Shown piece after piece: positions 8,236 to 17,444 of a stretch of 64,000 bases of DNA. Every line of letters begins with the position of its first letter. Positions within the stretch are counted from its first letter, which is position 1. This DNA comes from CAXXIC01 sp049315325. Its GTDB lineage: Bacteria; Bacteroidota; Bacteroidia; Bacteroidales; UBA7332. Both the position numbers and the translations under genes were made by a program. The DNA lies in the NCBI GenBank assembly GCA_049315325.1, contig JBMOKJ010000007.1, positions 1 through 64,000 on the forward strand, read 5' to 3'. Below the pieces are notes generated by a model. The model was not told where the DNA came from. It worked only from the letters and a program-made list of their open reading frames with translations, and ran no database searches.

Positions 8236-8448
8236 TAAGCAAATTAGATAATTGCTGATTAACTACACTTATGTAAAATTGCGAATTGCATTTTTTCGGT
8301 TTGTTCCAAAGGCTTTCGAGTTGATTAATATGATAAATATTTATACAATAAATTGATAGAAATTCCGCAAAAACTAATCATTAACTTCGAACAAAACCCG
8401 ACCAACAGTCGTTTCATAGGTAACTTCACAAAAAAATAAACGACAAGT

Positions 8449-8709
8449 ATGACAAACCTCACCATGTTTATTCAGCCACGATGCCCGTTTTGCAAAAACG
8501 CTTTAAAGTACATCGATGAACTCAAAAAAGAAGAATCAAAATACAATCAGATTAACATCGAATTGGTCGATGAGTTGATAGAAGTAGAACGTGCAGATTC
8601 GTTCGATTACTACTATGTACCAACGATTTACCTAGGCGACAAGAAACTACACGAAGGAGGAATCTACAAAAACGAAGTGAAAGCCCTTTTCGACTCCGTT
8701 TTACAATAA
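8449..8709 (+). CDS. small thioredoxin/glutaredoxin-like protein
   Basis: The 86-aa protein begins MTNLTMFIQPRCPFCKNAL. CPFC at residues 13-16 is a thioredoxin-fold active site, and the cis-Pro segment YYVPTIYLGDKKLHEGG (about residues 56-72) follows. This is the glutaredoxin/thioredoxin fold at minimal length, with no signal peptide, so it should act in the cytoplasm as a thiol-disulfide or metal-related redox protein. The ATG is at 8449. It stands alone, with surface-protein remnants before it and about 270 bp without a gene after it. Confidence 0.85.
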   Translation: MTNLTMFIQPRCPFCKNALKYIDELKKEESKYNQINIELVDELIEVERADSFDYYYVPTIYLGDKKLHEGGIYKNEVKALFDSVLQ

Positions 8710-8934
8710 GTCAACATTTTATTTGCTAATTAGTGCAAATAATCTCACCTTGTTCTCGGTCAATTCAATCGAGACTATACTTATTTAGAAAATTTCAAAT
8801 CAAAAGCCAGTAATCTAAATTTGCTCTAACTTATAAGCAAAAAGCTGACTATTAATGGCACTTTGAAGGAGAAAATATGTTATATAATATCGTAATTTTC
8901 GAATTTTATTTAGAGCCGTTATAATTTATTTTTC

Positions 8935-8942
8935 TACCTTTG
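8935..8942 (+). promoter_or_regulatory. -7 element of the respiratory operon
   Basis: TACCTTTG matches the TAnnTTTG consensus and lies 42 bp before the first ATG of the nine-gene respiratory operon. The upstream TTTG element is not clear, which could mean activator dependence, but that is inference. Confidence 0.55.
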
Positions 8943-8983
8943 TCGCACGGAAATAAAATAAACAAATTTTAATTGATGTTAGA

Positions 8984-9937
8984 ATGAGTTCAAACGAAGA
9001 AAAACCAACAAAAAAATCGAGAAGAGATTTTTTACAACAGATAGGTTTAGTAGGAGTTGGAACGGTGCTTGGCGGTTCAGCCATTTTAGCCGGAATCAAC
9101 TACGATAAAAAGAAAACCACGAAAGACCGCATCAAGGTTTTGACCGCCGAAAACAAATTGGTGGAAGTAGAACGCAGCGCGATTTCGGAAGTCGGAAAAC
9201 CCGAAGACCTCACCTACCTGCACAAATTAGGCAGAGAAGGATTGCCTGGCAAACGTTGGGTGATGGTGATTGACCTCTCAAAATGCCGTAATGCACGCAA
9301 ATGTATGGCTGCATGTCAAGATGCGCACCACTTGCGTCCGGAGCAGCACCACATCAATGTATTGAAAATGCAGGAGTCGGCAAACACACCTGCTTACTAT
9401 ATGCCAAAACCTTGCCAACACTGCGACAACCCACCTTGTGTGCCTGTTTGTCCGGTAGATGCTACATTCAAACGTCAAGACGGCATCGTGTTGATTGATA
9501 ACGAACGTTGCATTGGTTGCCGTTTCTGTATCGCAGCATGTCCTTACAGCTCACGTATATTCAACTGGGCCGACCCACTCCACGCTGAAGAAGACAAAGA
9601 CACACCATATAATATGGAGTTGAACGTGCCACAACGTAAAGGTACAGTCAGCAAATGTGTATTTAGTGCCGACCGTTTGCGCGAAGAGAAATTACCTTAT
9701 TGCGTTTCGGCTTGTCCTAACGGTGTTTACTATTTTGGCGATGAAAACGAAGATGTAGTAACTAACGGAACCACAAAAGAGTCTTTCCGATTCAAGAAAC
9801 TGCTTGAAGACAACGGTGGATATACGCTTATGCCTGAGTTAGGAACTAAACCGCGTGTTTACTACCTGCCTCCAAAAGGCAAAGAGTATCCTTTCCAAGA
9901 CAAAGACAAAGAAGAAGCCGCTGAGCACTTGAGCTAA
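8984..9937 (+). CDS. Tat-exported 4Fe-4S ferredoxin-type electron transfer subunit
   Basis: The 317-aa protein opens with a twin-arginine signal (KKSRRDFLQQIGLVGVG) and a hydrophobic stretch, so it is exported folded. Four cysteine clusters follow, as in HybA/DmsB/NrfC proteins: CRNARKCMAAC, CQHCDNPPCVPVC, CIGCRFCIAAC, and CVFSADR..CVSAC. Together these give the sixteen cysteines for four [4Fe-4S] clusters. Its neighbour encodes an NrfD-like membrane subunit, the usual partner. In alternative complex III the corresponding iron-sulfur unit is fused to a molybdopterin-like domain (ActB). Here no such domain exists. It probably passes electrons from quinol to the cytochrome c and oxidase encoded downstream. 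Confidence 0.9.
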   Translation: MSSNEEKPTKKSRRDFLQQIGLVGVGTVLGGSAILAGINYDKKKTTKDRIKVLTAENKLVEVERSAISEVGKPEDLTYLHKLGREGLPGKRWVMVIDLSKCRNARKCMAACQDAHHLRPEQHHINVLKMQESANTPAYYMPKPCQHCDNPPCVPVCPVDATFKRQDGIVLIDNERCIGCRFCIAACPYSSRIFNWADPLHAEEDKDTPYNMELNVPQRKGTVSKCVFSADRLREEKLPYCVSACPNGVYYFGDENEDVVTNGTTKESFRFKKLLEDNGGYTLMPELGTKPRVYYLPPKGKEYPFQDKDKEEAAEHLS

Positions 9938-9981
9938 TAGTAAGGTAACGAACTTAATTGCAATGTTTAAACAATAAATAT

Positions 9982-11292
9982 ATGTTAGATCATTCGAAAG
10001 CAGATAAAATTACATCCGACCTACTGAGATCAATCAGGATGAACAAGAGTTTTCTTGTTTGGATGGGTGTTTTGAGTATTTCATTGGTAGTGTGCCTTTA
10101 CGCATACTCCATTCAGCTACGCGACGGATTAGGTGTTACTGGTCTCCGCGACTATGTTTCGTGGGGAATGTACATCGCCAACTTCGTGTTTTTCGTAGCA
10201 TCCAGTTTAATTGGTATGTTAATCAGTGCAGTGCTAGGTCTGGCGGGTGTGAAGTGGATTACTCCCATCACCCGAATTGCAGAAATGATTGCGTTGGCTT
10301 TTGCTGCTGTTGCAGGTTTGGTCATCGTATCCGACATGGGACGTCCAGAGCGTTTGTTGAATGTATTTATGTACGGTCGTGTGCAGTCGCCCATCGTTTG
10401 GGACGTTACTGTGGTGACCATCTACGTTTTGCTCAGCACACTTTACCTCTACATTCCGCTGATTGCTGACTTGAAAATTTGCCATGACAAACTCGAAGGC
10501 CTCACGCCGCTTCAACGCAAGATGTACAAACTCTTGTCGCTCAACTGGCAAGGTTCGCCAGAGCAGGCTGCCATCATCAAAAAATTGGTTTTCGGAATCT
10601 CTGTATTTATTATTCCTGTAGCATTTGCTATCCACACCGTTACATCGTGGTTGTTTGCAAGCACATTGCGCGTGGGTTGGGATTCTACCATCTTCGGCCC
10701 TTACTTCGTATCGGGTGCATTTGTTGCCGGTAGTGCTGCGGTGATCATCGCGATGTACTTCTTCCGCAACAACTACAAACTCGAAGATTACCTCACCGAT
10801 ATGCATTTCGACAAAATGGGTAAACTGCTCGTGTTGGTATCGTTGGTTTACTTCTACTTCAACCTCAATGAATACATGGTGCCGGGTTACAAAATGAAAA
10901 AGTTTGATGCCATCCACATTCGCGACCTCTTCGCCGGATCTCACGCGCTACTTTTTTGGTCTGTACAGATATTCGGATTGGTGTTGCCAATCATCTTATT
11001 GTTGTTCAAAAAGATGCGTACACAAAAGCCAATGTTGATTATCGCTATTTTTGTGATGATTGGTGCTTGGTTGAAACGCTACATCATCGTTATTCCAACC
11101 ATGGAACATCCATTCCTCCCAATTCAGAATGTGCCACTTAACTTTAAGGTGTACTCGCCTACACTGATTGAGATACTGATAAACATTGCTCCATTTATTT
11201 TGGTATTGATGATTATCACCGTGTTGGCAAAAGTGGTACCGGTAATCCCTATCCACGAGACTATTGAAGAAAGCGAAGAATCACATAAATAG
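9982..11292 (+). CDS. NrfD/PsrC/ActC-like quinol-interacting membrane subunit
   Basis: The 436-aa protein has about ten hydrophobic segments and matches the NrfD/polysulfide reductase C family in the first half (LRDYVSWGMYIANFVFFVAS, ISDMGRPERLLN-like VSDMGRPERLLNVFMYGRVQSP). Such proteins bind quinol and anchor an iron-sulfur subunit. The ATG at 9982 (MLDHSKADKIT) is preferred to an upstream TTG. It follows the ferredoxin gene by 44 bp, and its end nearly touches the cytochrome c gene. By context it oxidises menaquinol and feeds the cytochrome c and caa3 oxidase. Whether it conserves energy is not visible. Confidence 0.9.
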   Translation: MLDHSKADKITSDLLRSIRMNKSFLVWMGVLSISLVVCLYAYSIQLRDGLGVTGLRDYVSWGMYIANFVFFVASSLIGMLISAVLGLAGVKWITPITRIAEMIALAFAAVAGLVIVSDMGRPERLLNVFMYGRVQSPIVWDVTVVTIYVLLSTLYLYIPLIADLKICHDKLEGLTPLQRKMYKLLSLNWQGSPEQAAIIKKLVFGISVFIIPVAFAIHTVTSWLFASTLRVGWDSTIFGPYFVSGAFVAGSAAVIIAMYFFRNNYKLEDYLTDMHFDKMGKLLVLVSLVYFYFNLNEYMVPGYKMKKFDAIHIRDLFAGSHALLFWSVQIFGLVLPIILLLFKKMRTQKPMLIIAIFVMIGAWLKRYIIVIPTMEHPFLPIQNVPLNFKVYSPTLIEILINIAPFILVLMIITVLAKVVPVIPIHETIEESEESHK

Positions 11293-11299
11293 ACTAATT

Positions 11300-12211
11300 A
11301 TGCTTAGAAAGAATTTTATATCAAAGATTAGTTTAGTAATCTTATTTGTTTCCGCCTTTGCGCTTCGATCTTCGGCTCAACAAGGCTGGGATGTGCCCGA
11401 AGCACAAAAGAATAAAAACAGTAACATTGTCTTTAATGCTTCTACGGCTACCGAAGGTCAGGCGGTTTATTCAAAGAACTGCGCATCGTGCCACGGCGAA
11501 CCTACCAAGAACAATAGTATGAAATCGATGGTTCCTGTACCACCCGATTTATCAGGTGCTAAAACAAATGTACTTACCGATGGTGAGCTTTCATATATTT
11601 TGGCTACAGGTCGAGGCTTAATGCCATCTTTCAAAAACATTCTATCAGAGTCAGACCGTTGGAAAGTGATTGGCTATTTGAGAAGTTTCCACAAAGGTTA
11701 TACTCAAGTGGTTTCGAAAACTGACCCAAACAAGAGTAAACTGGTAAAAATCAATACCACATTCGACAAAGCCACAAACTCTGTGGTGGTAGAGGTAAAA
11801 GCAACCGAGAAATCGGGTGTTGTTGCGCTCAAAGATGCAGAAATTACGGTATTTGCAAAACGCTATTTTGGTAAACTGCAAATTGACAAAGCTGCTAAGG
11901 CTGACGCATCAGGCAAAGCAACATTCAAATTCGACACAAAACTTCCTGGTGACAAAGAAGGTAACGTAACCTTTAATGTAAAAGTCAGCGACGAAGTCTA
12001 TGGCGAAGTAGAGTCTGAAAGCAAAATGCAACTGGGTGTTCCTACTGACAAACCAAGTCTAACCAAAGACCGTGCGATGTGGAACGTGATGAAAAAAGCA
12101 CCTTGGTGGATTCTCATTACCTACTTTGGCTGTTTATCGGTGGTCATCGGATTTTTCGTGTATGTTTTGAAAAGCCTCAAGAAAATCAACGAGTTAGGAG
12201 CTCAAAAATAA
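11300..12211 (+). CDS. membrane-anchored monoheme cytochrome c
   Basis: The product (about 303 aa from the ATG at 11300) has a signal peptide (MLRKNFISKISLVILFVSAF). A single heme site NCASCHGEP follows, and the methionine ligand is probably in GRGLMPSF, so the N-terminal half is a class I cytochrome c domain. A middle section of about 110 residues is rich in beta-type sequence (VVVEVKATEKSG, KATFKFDTKLPG). A C-terminal span (WWILITYFGCLSVVIGFFVYVL) anchors it with the bulk outside. A longer reading from 11264 would overlap the NrfD gene and spoil the signal peptide. It is the likely electron carrier between the NrfD module and the oxidase. Confidence 0.9.
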   Translation: MLRKNFISKISLVILFVSAFALRSSAQQGWDVPEAQKNKNSNIVFNASTATEGQAVYSKNCASCHGEPTKNNSMKSMVPVPPDLSGAKTNVLTDGELSYILATGRGLMPSFKNILSESDRWKVIGYLRSFHKGYTQVVSKTDPNKSKLVKINTTFDKATNSVVVEVKATEKSGVVALKDAEITVFAKRYFGKLQIDKAAKADASGKATFKFDTKLPGDKEGNVTFNVKVSDEVYGEVESESKMQLGVPTDKPSLTKDRAMWNVMKKAPWWILITYFGCLSVVIGFFVYVLKSLKKINELGAQK

Positions 12212-12212
12212 G

Positions 12213-13001
12213 ATGAAGACTCAATTTTTCTTTGTTCTATTGATTCTTTCATTCGTCTTTCAACCGGCGAAAGCTCAGCAAGAGCTAGGCGAAGATGGTG
12301 TGGGTGTGATTGAACACATCGGCAACACATTACCTCTCGATTTGGTTTTCACCAACGAAAAAGGCGAAAAAGTAACACTCGGTCAAGTGATCAACAAACC
12401 GACTATCCTGTCGTTTGTCTATTTCGACTGTCCGGGTTTGTGCAGTCCTTTACTCGAAGGACTCGGAGATGTGATTAAGCACTCTGACTTGAAACTCGGC
12501 ACTGACTATCAGGTGGTGACCATCAGCTTCAACTTTAGAGACACACCCGAAAAAGCGAAACAGAAGAAAGATAAATTTGTGACCAAATATTCGAAAGGGA
12601 ATGGCAACGGTTGGTTATTTCTAACCACAGACAGCACCACTATTTTCAAAATCACAGATGCTACTGGATTCAAAACCAAAGCTGTAGGGCTCGATTTTGT
12701 GCATCCATCTGCCGTAATAGCTATCACTCCAAAAGGCAAAATAAGTCGCTACCTGTATGGAATCAACTTCTTGCCTATCGACGTGAAAATGTCGATGTAC
12801 GAAGCAGAGAAAGATCAGGTTGGTCCTTCTATCAAAAAGTTGATGTTAGTCTGTTTCAGCTATGACGACAACAATAAGAAATTCGGATTAGATGTTACAA
12901 AAATAGGTGGCTTTATTATCTTGCTGGCTATTCTTCTTTTTGTATTTTTATTTATAATTAAACCCCAAATCAATAAAAAAAAACTAAACAACCATGAGTA
13001 G
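12213..13001 (+). CDS. SCO1/SenC copper chaperone for CuA assembly
   Basis: The 262-aa protein has a signal peptide and then a thioredoxin-like SCO domain. The copper ligands are visible: C73 and C77 in DCPGLC and His164 in DFVHPS. A C-terminal hydrophobic span (GGFIILLAILLFVFLFIIKP) is less common for SCO proteins. SCO proteins deliver copper to, or reduce, the CuA cysteines of oxidase subunit II, encoded 2.5 kb downstream. The ATG follows the cytochrome c stop by 1 bp, and the end overlaps the next start by 8 bp, so translation is probably coupled. Confidence 0.92.
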   Translation: MKTQFFFVLLILSFVFQPAKAQQELGEDGVGVIEHIGNTLPLDLVFTNEKGEKVTLGQVINKPTILSFVYFDCPGLCSPLLEGLGDVIKHSDLKLGTDYQVVTISFNFRDTPEKAKQKKDKFVTKYSKGNGNGWLFLTTDSTTIFKITDATGFKTKAVGLDFVHPSAVIAITPKGKISRYLYGINFLPIDVKMSMYEAEKDQVGPSIKKLMLVCFSYDDNNKKFGLDVTKIGGFIILLAILLFVFLFIIKPQINKKKLNNHE

Positions 13002-14604
13002 TGGAGAGAATAAAATTGAATATGTAAGCTATTTGGAGCACCCTTCGAAATATAAAGGGATCATGGCTTGGCTTACAACGACCGATCACAAAAGATTAGC
13101 CTTGATGTATATGTGGGCCATGTGTGTGTTCTTCTTTGTAGGAGTCACATTGGGTTTGTTGTTGAGAACAGAGCTCTCAGCTCCGGGCGAAACCATAATG
13201 AAGGCACAAACCTACAACGGCACATTTACATTGCACGGTATCATTATGATCTTTATGGTTGTAATTCCGGGACTATCTGCCGTGTTTGGTAACTTCTTCC
13301 TGCCAATTCTGATTGGTGCGAAAGACGTTGCATTCCCTCGTTTGAACCTTTTCTCGTGGTACCTTTTCATCATCGGTAGCATCGTGGCTGTCCTTTCTCA
13401 GTTGTTGAAAGATGGACCGCCAGATACAGGATGGACATTTTATGCCCCTTATAGCGCTTCGACAGGTACAAACGTGATAACGGCTCTGACGGCAGCATTT
13501 ATACTCGGGTTCTCCTCCATTCTTACTGGATTGAATTTCTTGGTAACTGTGCACCGAATGCGCGCACCTGGTATGAGATTCTTCAACATGCCTCTTTTCC
13601 CATGGTCAATTTATGCTACAGCGTGGATTCAATTGTTGGCCACTCCGGTAGTGGGTATCACGTTGGTGATGTTGATTATGGAACGTGTGTTCAAAATCGG
13701 ATTCTTTGATCCGGCTTTAGGTGGCGACCCGCTACTCTTCCAACACTTGTTTTGGATATATTCTCACCCTGTAGTGTATGTGATGATTCTGCCGGCTATG
13801 GGTGTGATTTCTGAAATTATCCCTACCTTCTGCCAAAAGAAAATCTATGGTTACAAAGCGATTGCACTTTCTAGTTTAGCCATTGCCGGTATCGGTTTCT
13901 TGGTATGGGGTCACCACATGTACACATCTGGCATGAGCGATCAAGCACGTTGGTTCTTCTCGTTGCTTACACTGGTTGTTGCCGTTCCTTCGGCCATCAA
14001 GGTTTTCAACTGGATCTCGACCATGTACAAAGGTTCTATCGACCTGCAACCTCCATTTTTATATTCAGTAACCTTCATATTCCTCTTCACCATCGGGGGC
14101 ACCACTGGTCTGTTGTTGGGTTCTGTGGCTACCAATGTGCATGTGCACGATACTGCGTTTGTAGTTGCACACTTCCACTACATTATTTTTGGAGGAATGG
14201 GATTTGCATTCTTTGCAGCACTTCACTACTGGGCACCGAAAATGTGGGGTAGAATGTATAATGTGAAGCATGCAAACATCGGATTGGCATTCAATTTTGT
14301 TGGATTCAACATGTTGTATTTCCCTCAATTTATCATTGGGATTCAAGGTATGCCACGTCGCTATTTCGATTATTTGCCACAGTTTCAGTGGGCTCAAATG
14401 GTTTCGTCGGTTGGTGGATTTATTCTTGCTATCGGATTAATCATCATGGTGAGAACACTATACGTAGGATCGCGTAGAGGACCCAAAGCACCGGACAATC
14501 CTTGGAATGGTTCAACTTTGGAATGGACTATCCCATCGCCTCCGTCACTCGAAAACTTTGACGAAGCACCGAAAATTAAAGAAAACCCATACGATTATAA
14601 TTAA
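12994..14604 (+). CDS. ctaD: cytochrome c oxidase subunit I, A2-type
   Basis: This 536-aa, twelve-span protein is the catalytic subunit of a heme-copper oxidase. Visible ligands are His81 (heme a, TFTLHG), His258 and Tyr262 in YSHPVVY (CuB and the cross-linked tyrosine), His307-His308 in WGHHM (CuB), and the two His of VAHFHYIIFGG (hemes a3 and a). The D-channel glutamate of HPEVY is absent, and the YS pair precedes His258. This is the signature of A2-type oxidases such as the Rhodothermus caa3 enzyme. The ATG overlaps the SCO gene by 8 bp. It should pump protons while reducing O2 with electrons from the cytochrome c domains. Confidence 0.96.
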   Translation: MSSGENKIEYVSYLEHPSKYKGIMAWLTTTDHKRLALMYMWAMCVFFFVGVTLGLLLRTELSAPGETIMKAQTYNGTFTLHGIIMIFMVVIPGLSAVFGNFFLPILIGAKDVAFPRLNLFSWYLFIIGSIVAVLSQLLKDGPPDTGWTFYAPYSASTGTNVITALTAAFILGFSSILTGLNFLVTVHRMRAPGMRFFNMPLFPWSIYATAWIQLLATPVVGITLVMLIMERVFKIGFFDPALGGDPLLFQHLFWIYSHPVVYVMILPAMGVISEIIPTFCQKKIYGYKAIALSSLAIAGIGFLVWGHHMYTSGMSDQARWFFSLLTLVVAVPSAIKVFNWISTMYKGSIDLQPPFLYSVTFIFLFTIGGTTGLLLGSVATNVHVHDTAFVVAHFHYIIFGGMGFAFFAALHYWAPKMWGRMYNVKHANIGLAFNFVGFNMLYFPQFIIGIQGMPRRYFDYLPQFQWAQMVSSVGGFILAIGLIIMVRTLYVGSRRGPKAPDNPWNGSTLEWTIPSPPSLENFDEAPKIKENPYDYN

Positions 14605-14615
14605 GATTTAGAGAA

Positions 14616-15230
14616 ATGAGTGAACACGTAATTCATACAGAACATAGAGACGACGAAGCTTCTAAGCTTGGGATGTGGCTCTTTATCTTCACCGAACTCC
14701 TGCTTTTTGGAGGTTTATTTATTGTCTATTCAGTTTACAGACTTCAATACGGAGCCAATTTTCATGAACTGAGTTTAGAGTTGAGTGTAACTATAGGTGT
14801 AATCAACACTGTTGCCCTGTTGGTAAGTAGCATGACCATTGCAATGGCTTTGACCGCAGTTCAGAAAGGCAACAATAAAATGGCGCTGAGATTAATCTTT
14901 TTCACGCTGCTGATGGCTGCTCTTTTCCTCTTCAATAAATACATTGAGTGGGGAGCAAAATTCCACCACGGATTATATCCAGGTTCAGAGTTATTAAATC
15001 ATTTAGAAAGAGGTCACTTGTTGTTTTTGAGCCTCTATTTCTTTATGACGGGTTTACACGCGCTGCACATCATTATCGGTATGATTCTACTGATTATTTG
15101 CTATGTGAAAGTAAAACACAACACCATCAATACCGATCGCTTTGTATTGATGGAAAATGGAGCACTCTACTGGCACTTGGTCGACTTAATCTGGATCTTC
15201 CTGTTTCCGTTATTGTATCTCATTTCTTAA
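14616..15230 (+). CDS. ctaE: cytochrome c oxidase subunit III
   Basis: The 204-aa protein has five hydrophobic segments, the short form of subunit III common in bacterial caa3 oxidases. It contains the family features KLGMWLFIFTELLLFGGLF (span 1, with the conserved Glu) and FFMTGLHALHIIIGM. It follows subunit I by 11 bp and stabilises the catalytic core. Confidence 0.94.
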   Translation: MSEHVIHTEHRDDEASKLGMWLFIFTELLLFGGLFIVYSVYRLQYGANFHELSLELSVTIGVINTVALLVSSMTIAMALTAVQKGNNKMALRLIFFTLLMAALFLFNKYIEWGAKFHHGLYPGSELLNHLERGHLLFLSLYFFMTGLHALHIIIGMILLIICYVKVKHNTINTDRFVLMENGALYWHLVDLIWIFLFPLLYLIS

Positions 15231-15248
15231 CTCAAAAAACGATAAGCT

Positions 15249-15536
15249 ATGTCTAGTAACAGTCCACATATTTCATCGTACAAATCGTTGACAGTCATAC
15301 TGCTCATCCTTTTGTCCTGCACTTTTTTGACTATTGAAGTGGCCACACACGATTTCGGTAAACTGGCACTCACCATCGCGCTTATAATTGCCGGTGTGAA
15401 GAGTTATTTTGTGATGACCTACTTTATGCACCTCAAATACGAAAGCCTGCTGCTGCGTCTGCTGGTGATCTTCGTATTTGTTCTTTTTGCGTTGTTGGTG
15501 GGTATTACCTTGATCGATTACGGATTCAGACCTTAA
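15249..15536 (+). CDS. cytochrome c oxidase subunit IV (prokaryotic small subunit)
   Basis: The 95-aa protein has three hydrophobic spans and the conserved segment VKSYFVMTYFMHLKYE typical of prokaryotic caa3 subunit IV (COX4_pro_2). It lies between subunits III and II, with 18 and 31 bp gaps, in an operon order (I-III-IV-II) different from the more usual II-I-III-IV. Confidence 0.88.
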   Translation: MSSNSPHISSYKSLTVILLILLSCTFLTIEVATHDFGKLALTIALIIAGVKSYFVMTYFMHLKYESLLLRLLVIFVFVLFALLVGITLIDYGFRP

Positions 15537-15567
15537 TTGTTCTATTTGAAATTAAAATAATAATAAT

Positions 15568-16488
15568 ATGTTTTCGAACGCATCAAATTTTGTTTCGGGA
15601 GTTGATAGTGCTTTCCTATTCATCATAGCGATTTCACTCTTCTTCCTTGTATTTCTGACTGGGTTAATGATCTATTTTATTGTGCGATACAATAAAAAAC
15701 GTCATCCAAAAGCTATTCAGGTGAAAGACAGCACGACTTTGGAGGTGACTTGGACCGTCATTCCATTGATATTAGCCCTTGCGATGTTCTACATCGGTTG
15801 GAAAGATTTTCTTCCTATGCGCCAAGTGCCCGCAGATGCCATGAAGGTAAAAGCAATTGGTAAAATGTGGAAATGGGAGTTTGAATACCCCGGCAACAAA
15901 GTATCTGACACGCTCGTAGTGCCTATCGATAAAGCTATTAGAGTTGAATTAGTTTCGACCGATGTATTGCATGGATTTTCGGTGCCTGCGTTCCGCATCA
16001 AAGAAGATGTGGTGCCACGCAAAGGAAACTACTCTTGGTTTAAATCCGGTGAACTTGGCGGCTACAACCTGTTTTGTACCGTTTACTGTGGGTTGAGTCA
16101 CTCTGGAATGTCAGGAGAACTAATTAAAGTTGTTTCTCAGGCTGATTTTGATGCATGGATTAAGAAAGTTCCTGTTCGCAAGATTCTGGACAACAACAAG
16201 GGTTACAATGCGTTGCAAAAAAATGGTTGTATTGCTTGCCACACTGTAGATGGTAAAACTACCGTTGGTCCTTCATTCAAAGGGCTCTATGGCAAAACAA
16301 TCGAAGTAACTGAGAATGGTGCTACCAAGAAAGTAGTTGCTGATAGTGCATACATCGAAACCTCTATACTTGACCCGAACAAACAAGTGCACAATGGATT
16401 CCCGCAAGGGGTAATGAAATCGTATAAAGGAATCGTAAGTGCTGACGAGATTAAAGCAATCAGCGACTACATTAAATCAATTAAATGA
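15568..16488 (+). CDS. ctaC: cytochrome c oxidase subunit II with fused cytochrome c (caa3-type)
   Basis: The 306-aa protein has two N-terminal spans, then the cupredoxin CuA domain with His135, Cys170, Cys174, His178 and Met181 (CTVYCGLSHSGM). A C-terminal cytochrome c domain follows with CIACH at 221-225. The fusion makes this a caa3-type oxidase able to take electrons directly from another cytochrome c. There is no obvious lipobox; the first span may act as an uncleaved anchor. Its stop overlaps the heme O synthase start by 4 bp. Confidence 0.95.
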   Translation: MFSNASNFVSGVDSAFLFIIAISLFFLVFLTGLMIYFIVRYNKKRHPKAIQVKDSTTLEVTWTVIPLILALAMFYIGWKDFLPMRQVPADAMKVKAIGKMWKWEFEYPGNKVSDTLVVPIDKAIRVELVSTDVLHGFSVPAFRIKEDVVPRKGNYSWFKSGELGGYNLFCTVYCGLSHSGMSGELIKVVSQADFDAWIKKVPVRKILDNNKGYNALQKNGCIACHTVDGKTTVGPSFKGLYGKTIEVTENGATKKVVADSAYIETSILDPNKQVHNGFPQGVMKSYKGIVSADEIKAISDYIKSIK

Positions 16489-17354
16489 GTAACGTTTCGT
16501 TGAAATCGCTTTTGGCTCTGATTAAATACAGAGTTTCGATTGCAGTAGCATTTACTTCTGTGACCGGGTACGTAATCTATTCTCACAGTTTAGATGCCAA
16601 AGTGATGCTCATGATTTTGGGTGTTTTCCTACTTGCCAGTGGCGCTAGTGCGCTAAACGAATGGCAAGAGAGCGAATACGACGCATTGATGGATCGCACC
16701 AAAATGCGCCCTATCCCATCGGGTGAAATGAGCTCGAAAGTTGGGCTTCAGATTTCGCTGATGTTTCTGTTTTTTGGCACAGCTTGCTTGTACTTGTTCT
16801 TTGGCACAATCACTGCACTCCTGGGGTTGAGTAACATTGTGTGGTACAATCTGATTTACACCAAACTAAAACGAGTCACACCATTTGCGGTTGTGCCTGG
16901 TTCGATGGTCGGAGCAATCCCAGTGTTGATTGGATGGTGTGGTGCTGGTGGTTACGTATTTGACAAAACAGCCATTTTTGTAGCCTTCTTTATGTTTATT
17001 TGGCAGATTCCTCACTTTTGGTTGTTGATGTTCAAATATGGAAAGCAGTACGAAGAGGCAGGTTTTCCGACCATTAATCAGGCAATCAATCCCAAAACCT
17101 TGAAACTGGTTATTTTTGCTTGGATAGTGGCGACAGCATTCTCGTCAATTATCATACCTCTCTTTTTGGTGCAAGTCTCTTGGTCGTTTTTCGTGACTGT
17201 TTTTGCACTCAATATCATGTTCATCGCATTTTTTGTAAAAATCTCTTTTGGCAATATGCAGGAACTCAGCTTCAAGAAATCGTTTATCAGCATCAACGTT
17301 TATATGATGCTGTTTATGGTGGCTCTGATTGTATTTCACCTCTTTTCTTTGTAG
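16485..17354 (+). CDS. ctaB: protoheme IX farnesyltransferase (heme O synthase)
   Basis: The 289-aa, multi-span prenyltransferase converts heme b to heme O, the precursor of heme A for the oxidase upstream. The first aspartate-rich motif appears as NEWQESEYDALMDRTKMRP (about residues 58-76), and the second substrate loop is around YKGKQYEEAGFPT-like KYGKQYEEAGFP. Length and spans fit CtaB/CyoE. It is the last gene of the operon and is followed by a strong terminator. No heme A synthase (ctaA) is present in the window. Confidence 0.94.
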   Translation: MSNVSLKSLLALIKYRVSIAVAFTSVTGYVIYSHSLDAKVMLMILGVFLLASGASALNEWQESEYDALMDRTKMRPIPSGEMSSKVGLQISLMFLFFGTACLYLFFGTITALLGLSNIVWYNLIYTKLKRVTPFAVVPGSMVGAIPVLIGWCGAGGYVFDKTAIFVAFFMFIWQIPHFWLLMFKYGKQYEEAGFPTINQAINPKTLKLVIFAWIVATAFSSIIIPLFLVQVSWSFFVTVFALNIMFIAFFVKISFGNMQELSFKKSFISINVYMMLFMVALIVFHLFSL

Positions 17355-17394
17355 ATATTGAGAAAAAATCATACATTTGATTATCAAATAGATT

Positions 17395-17429
17395 AAGGAA
17401 GTTAAAGATTCAATTTAACTTCCTTTTTT
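17395..17429 (+). terminator. terminator of the respiratory operon
   Basis: A perfect 12-bp stem (AAGGAAGTTAAA / TTTAACTTCCTT) with a seven-base loop is followed by a T run. It lies 40 bp after the ctaB stop. Confidence 0.85.
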
Positions 17430-17444
17430 GTTTAATTTAGTACG

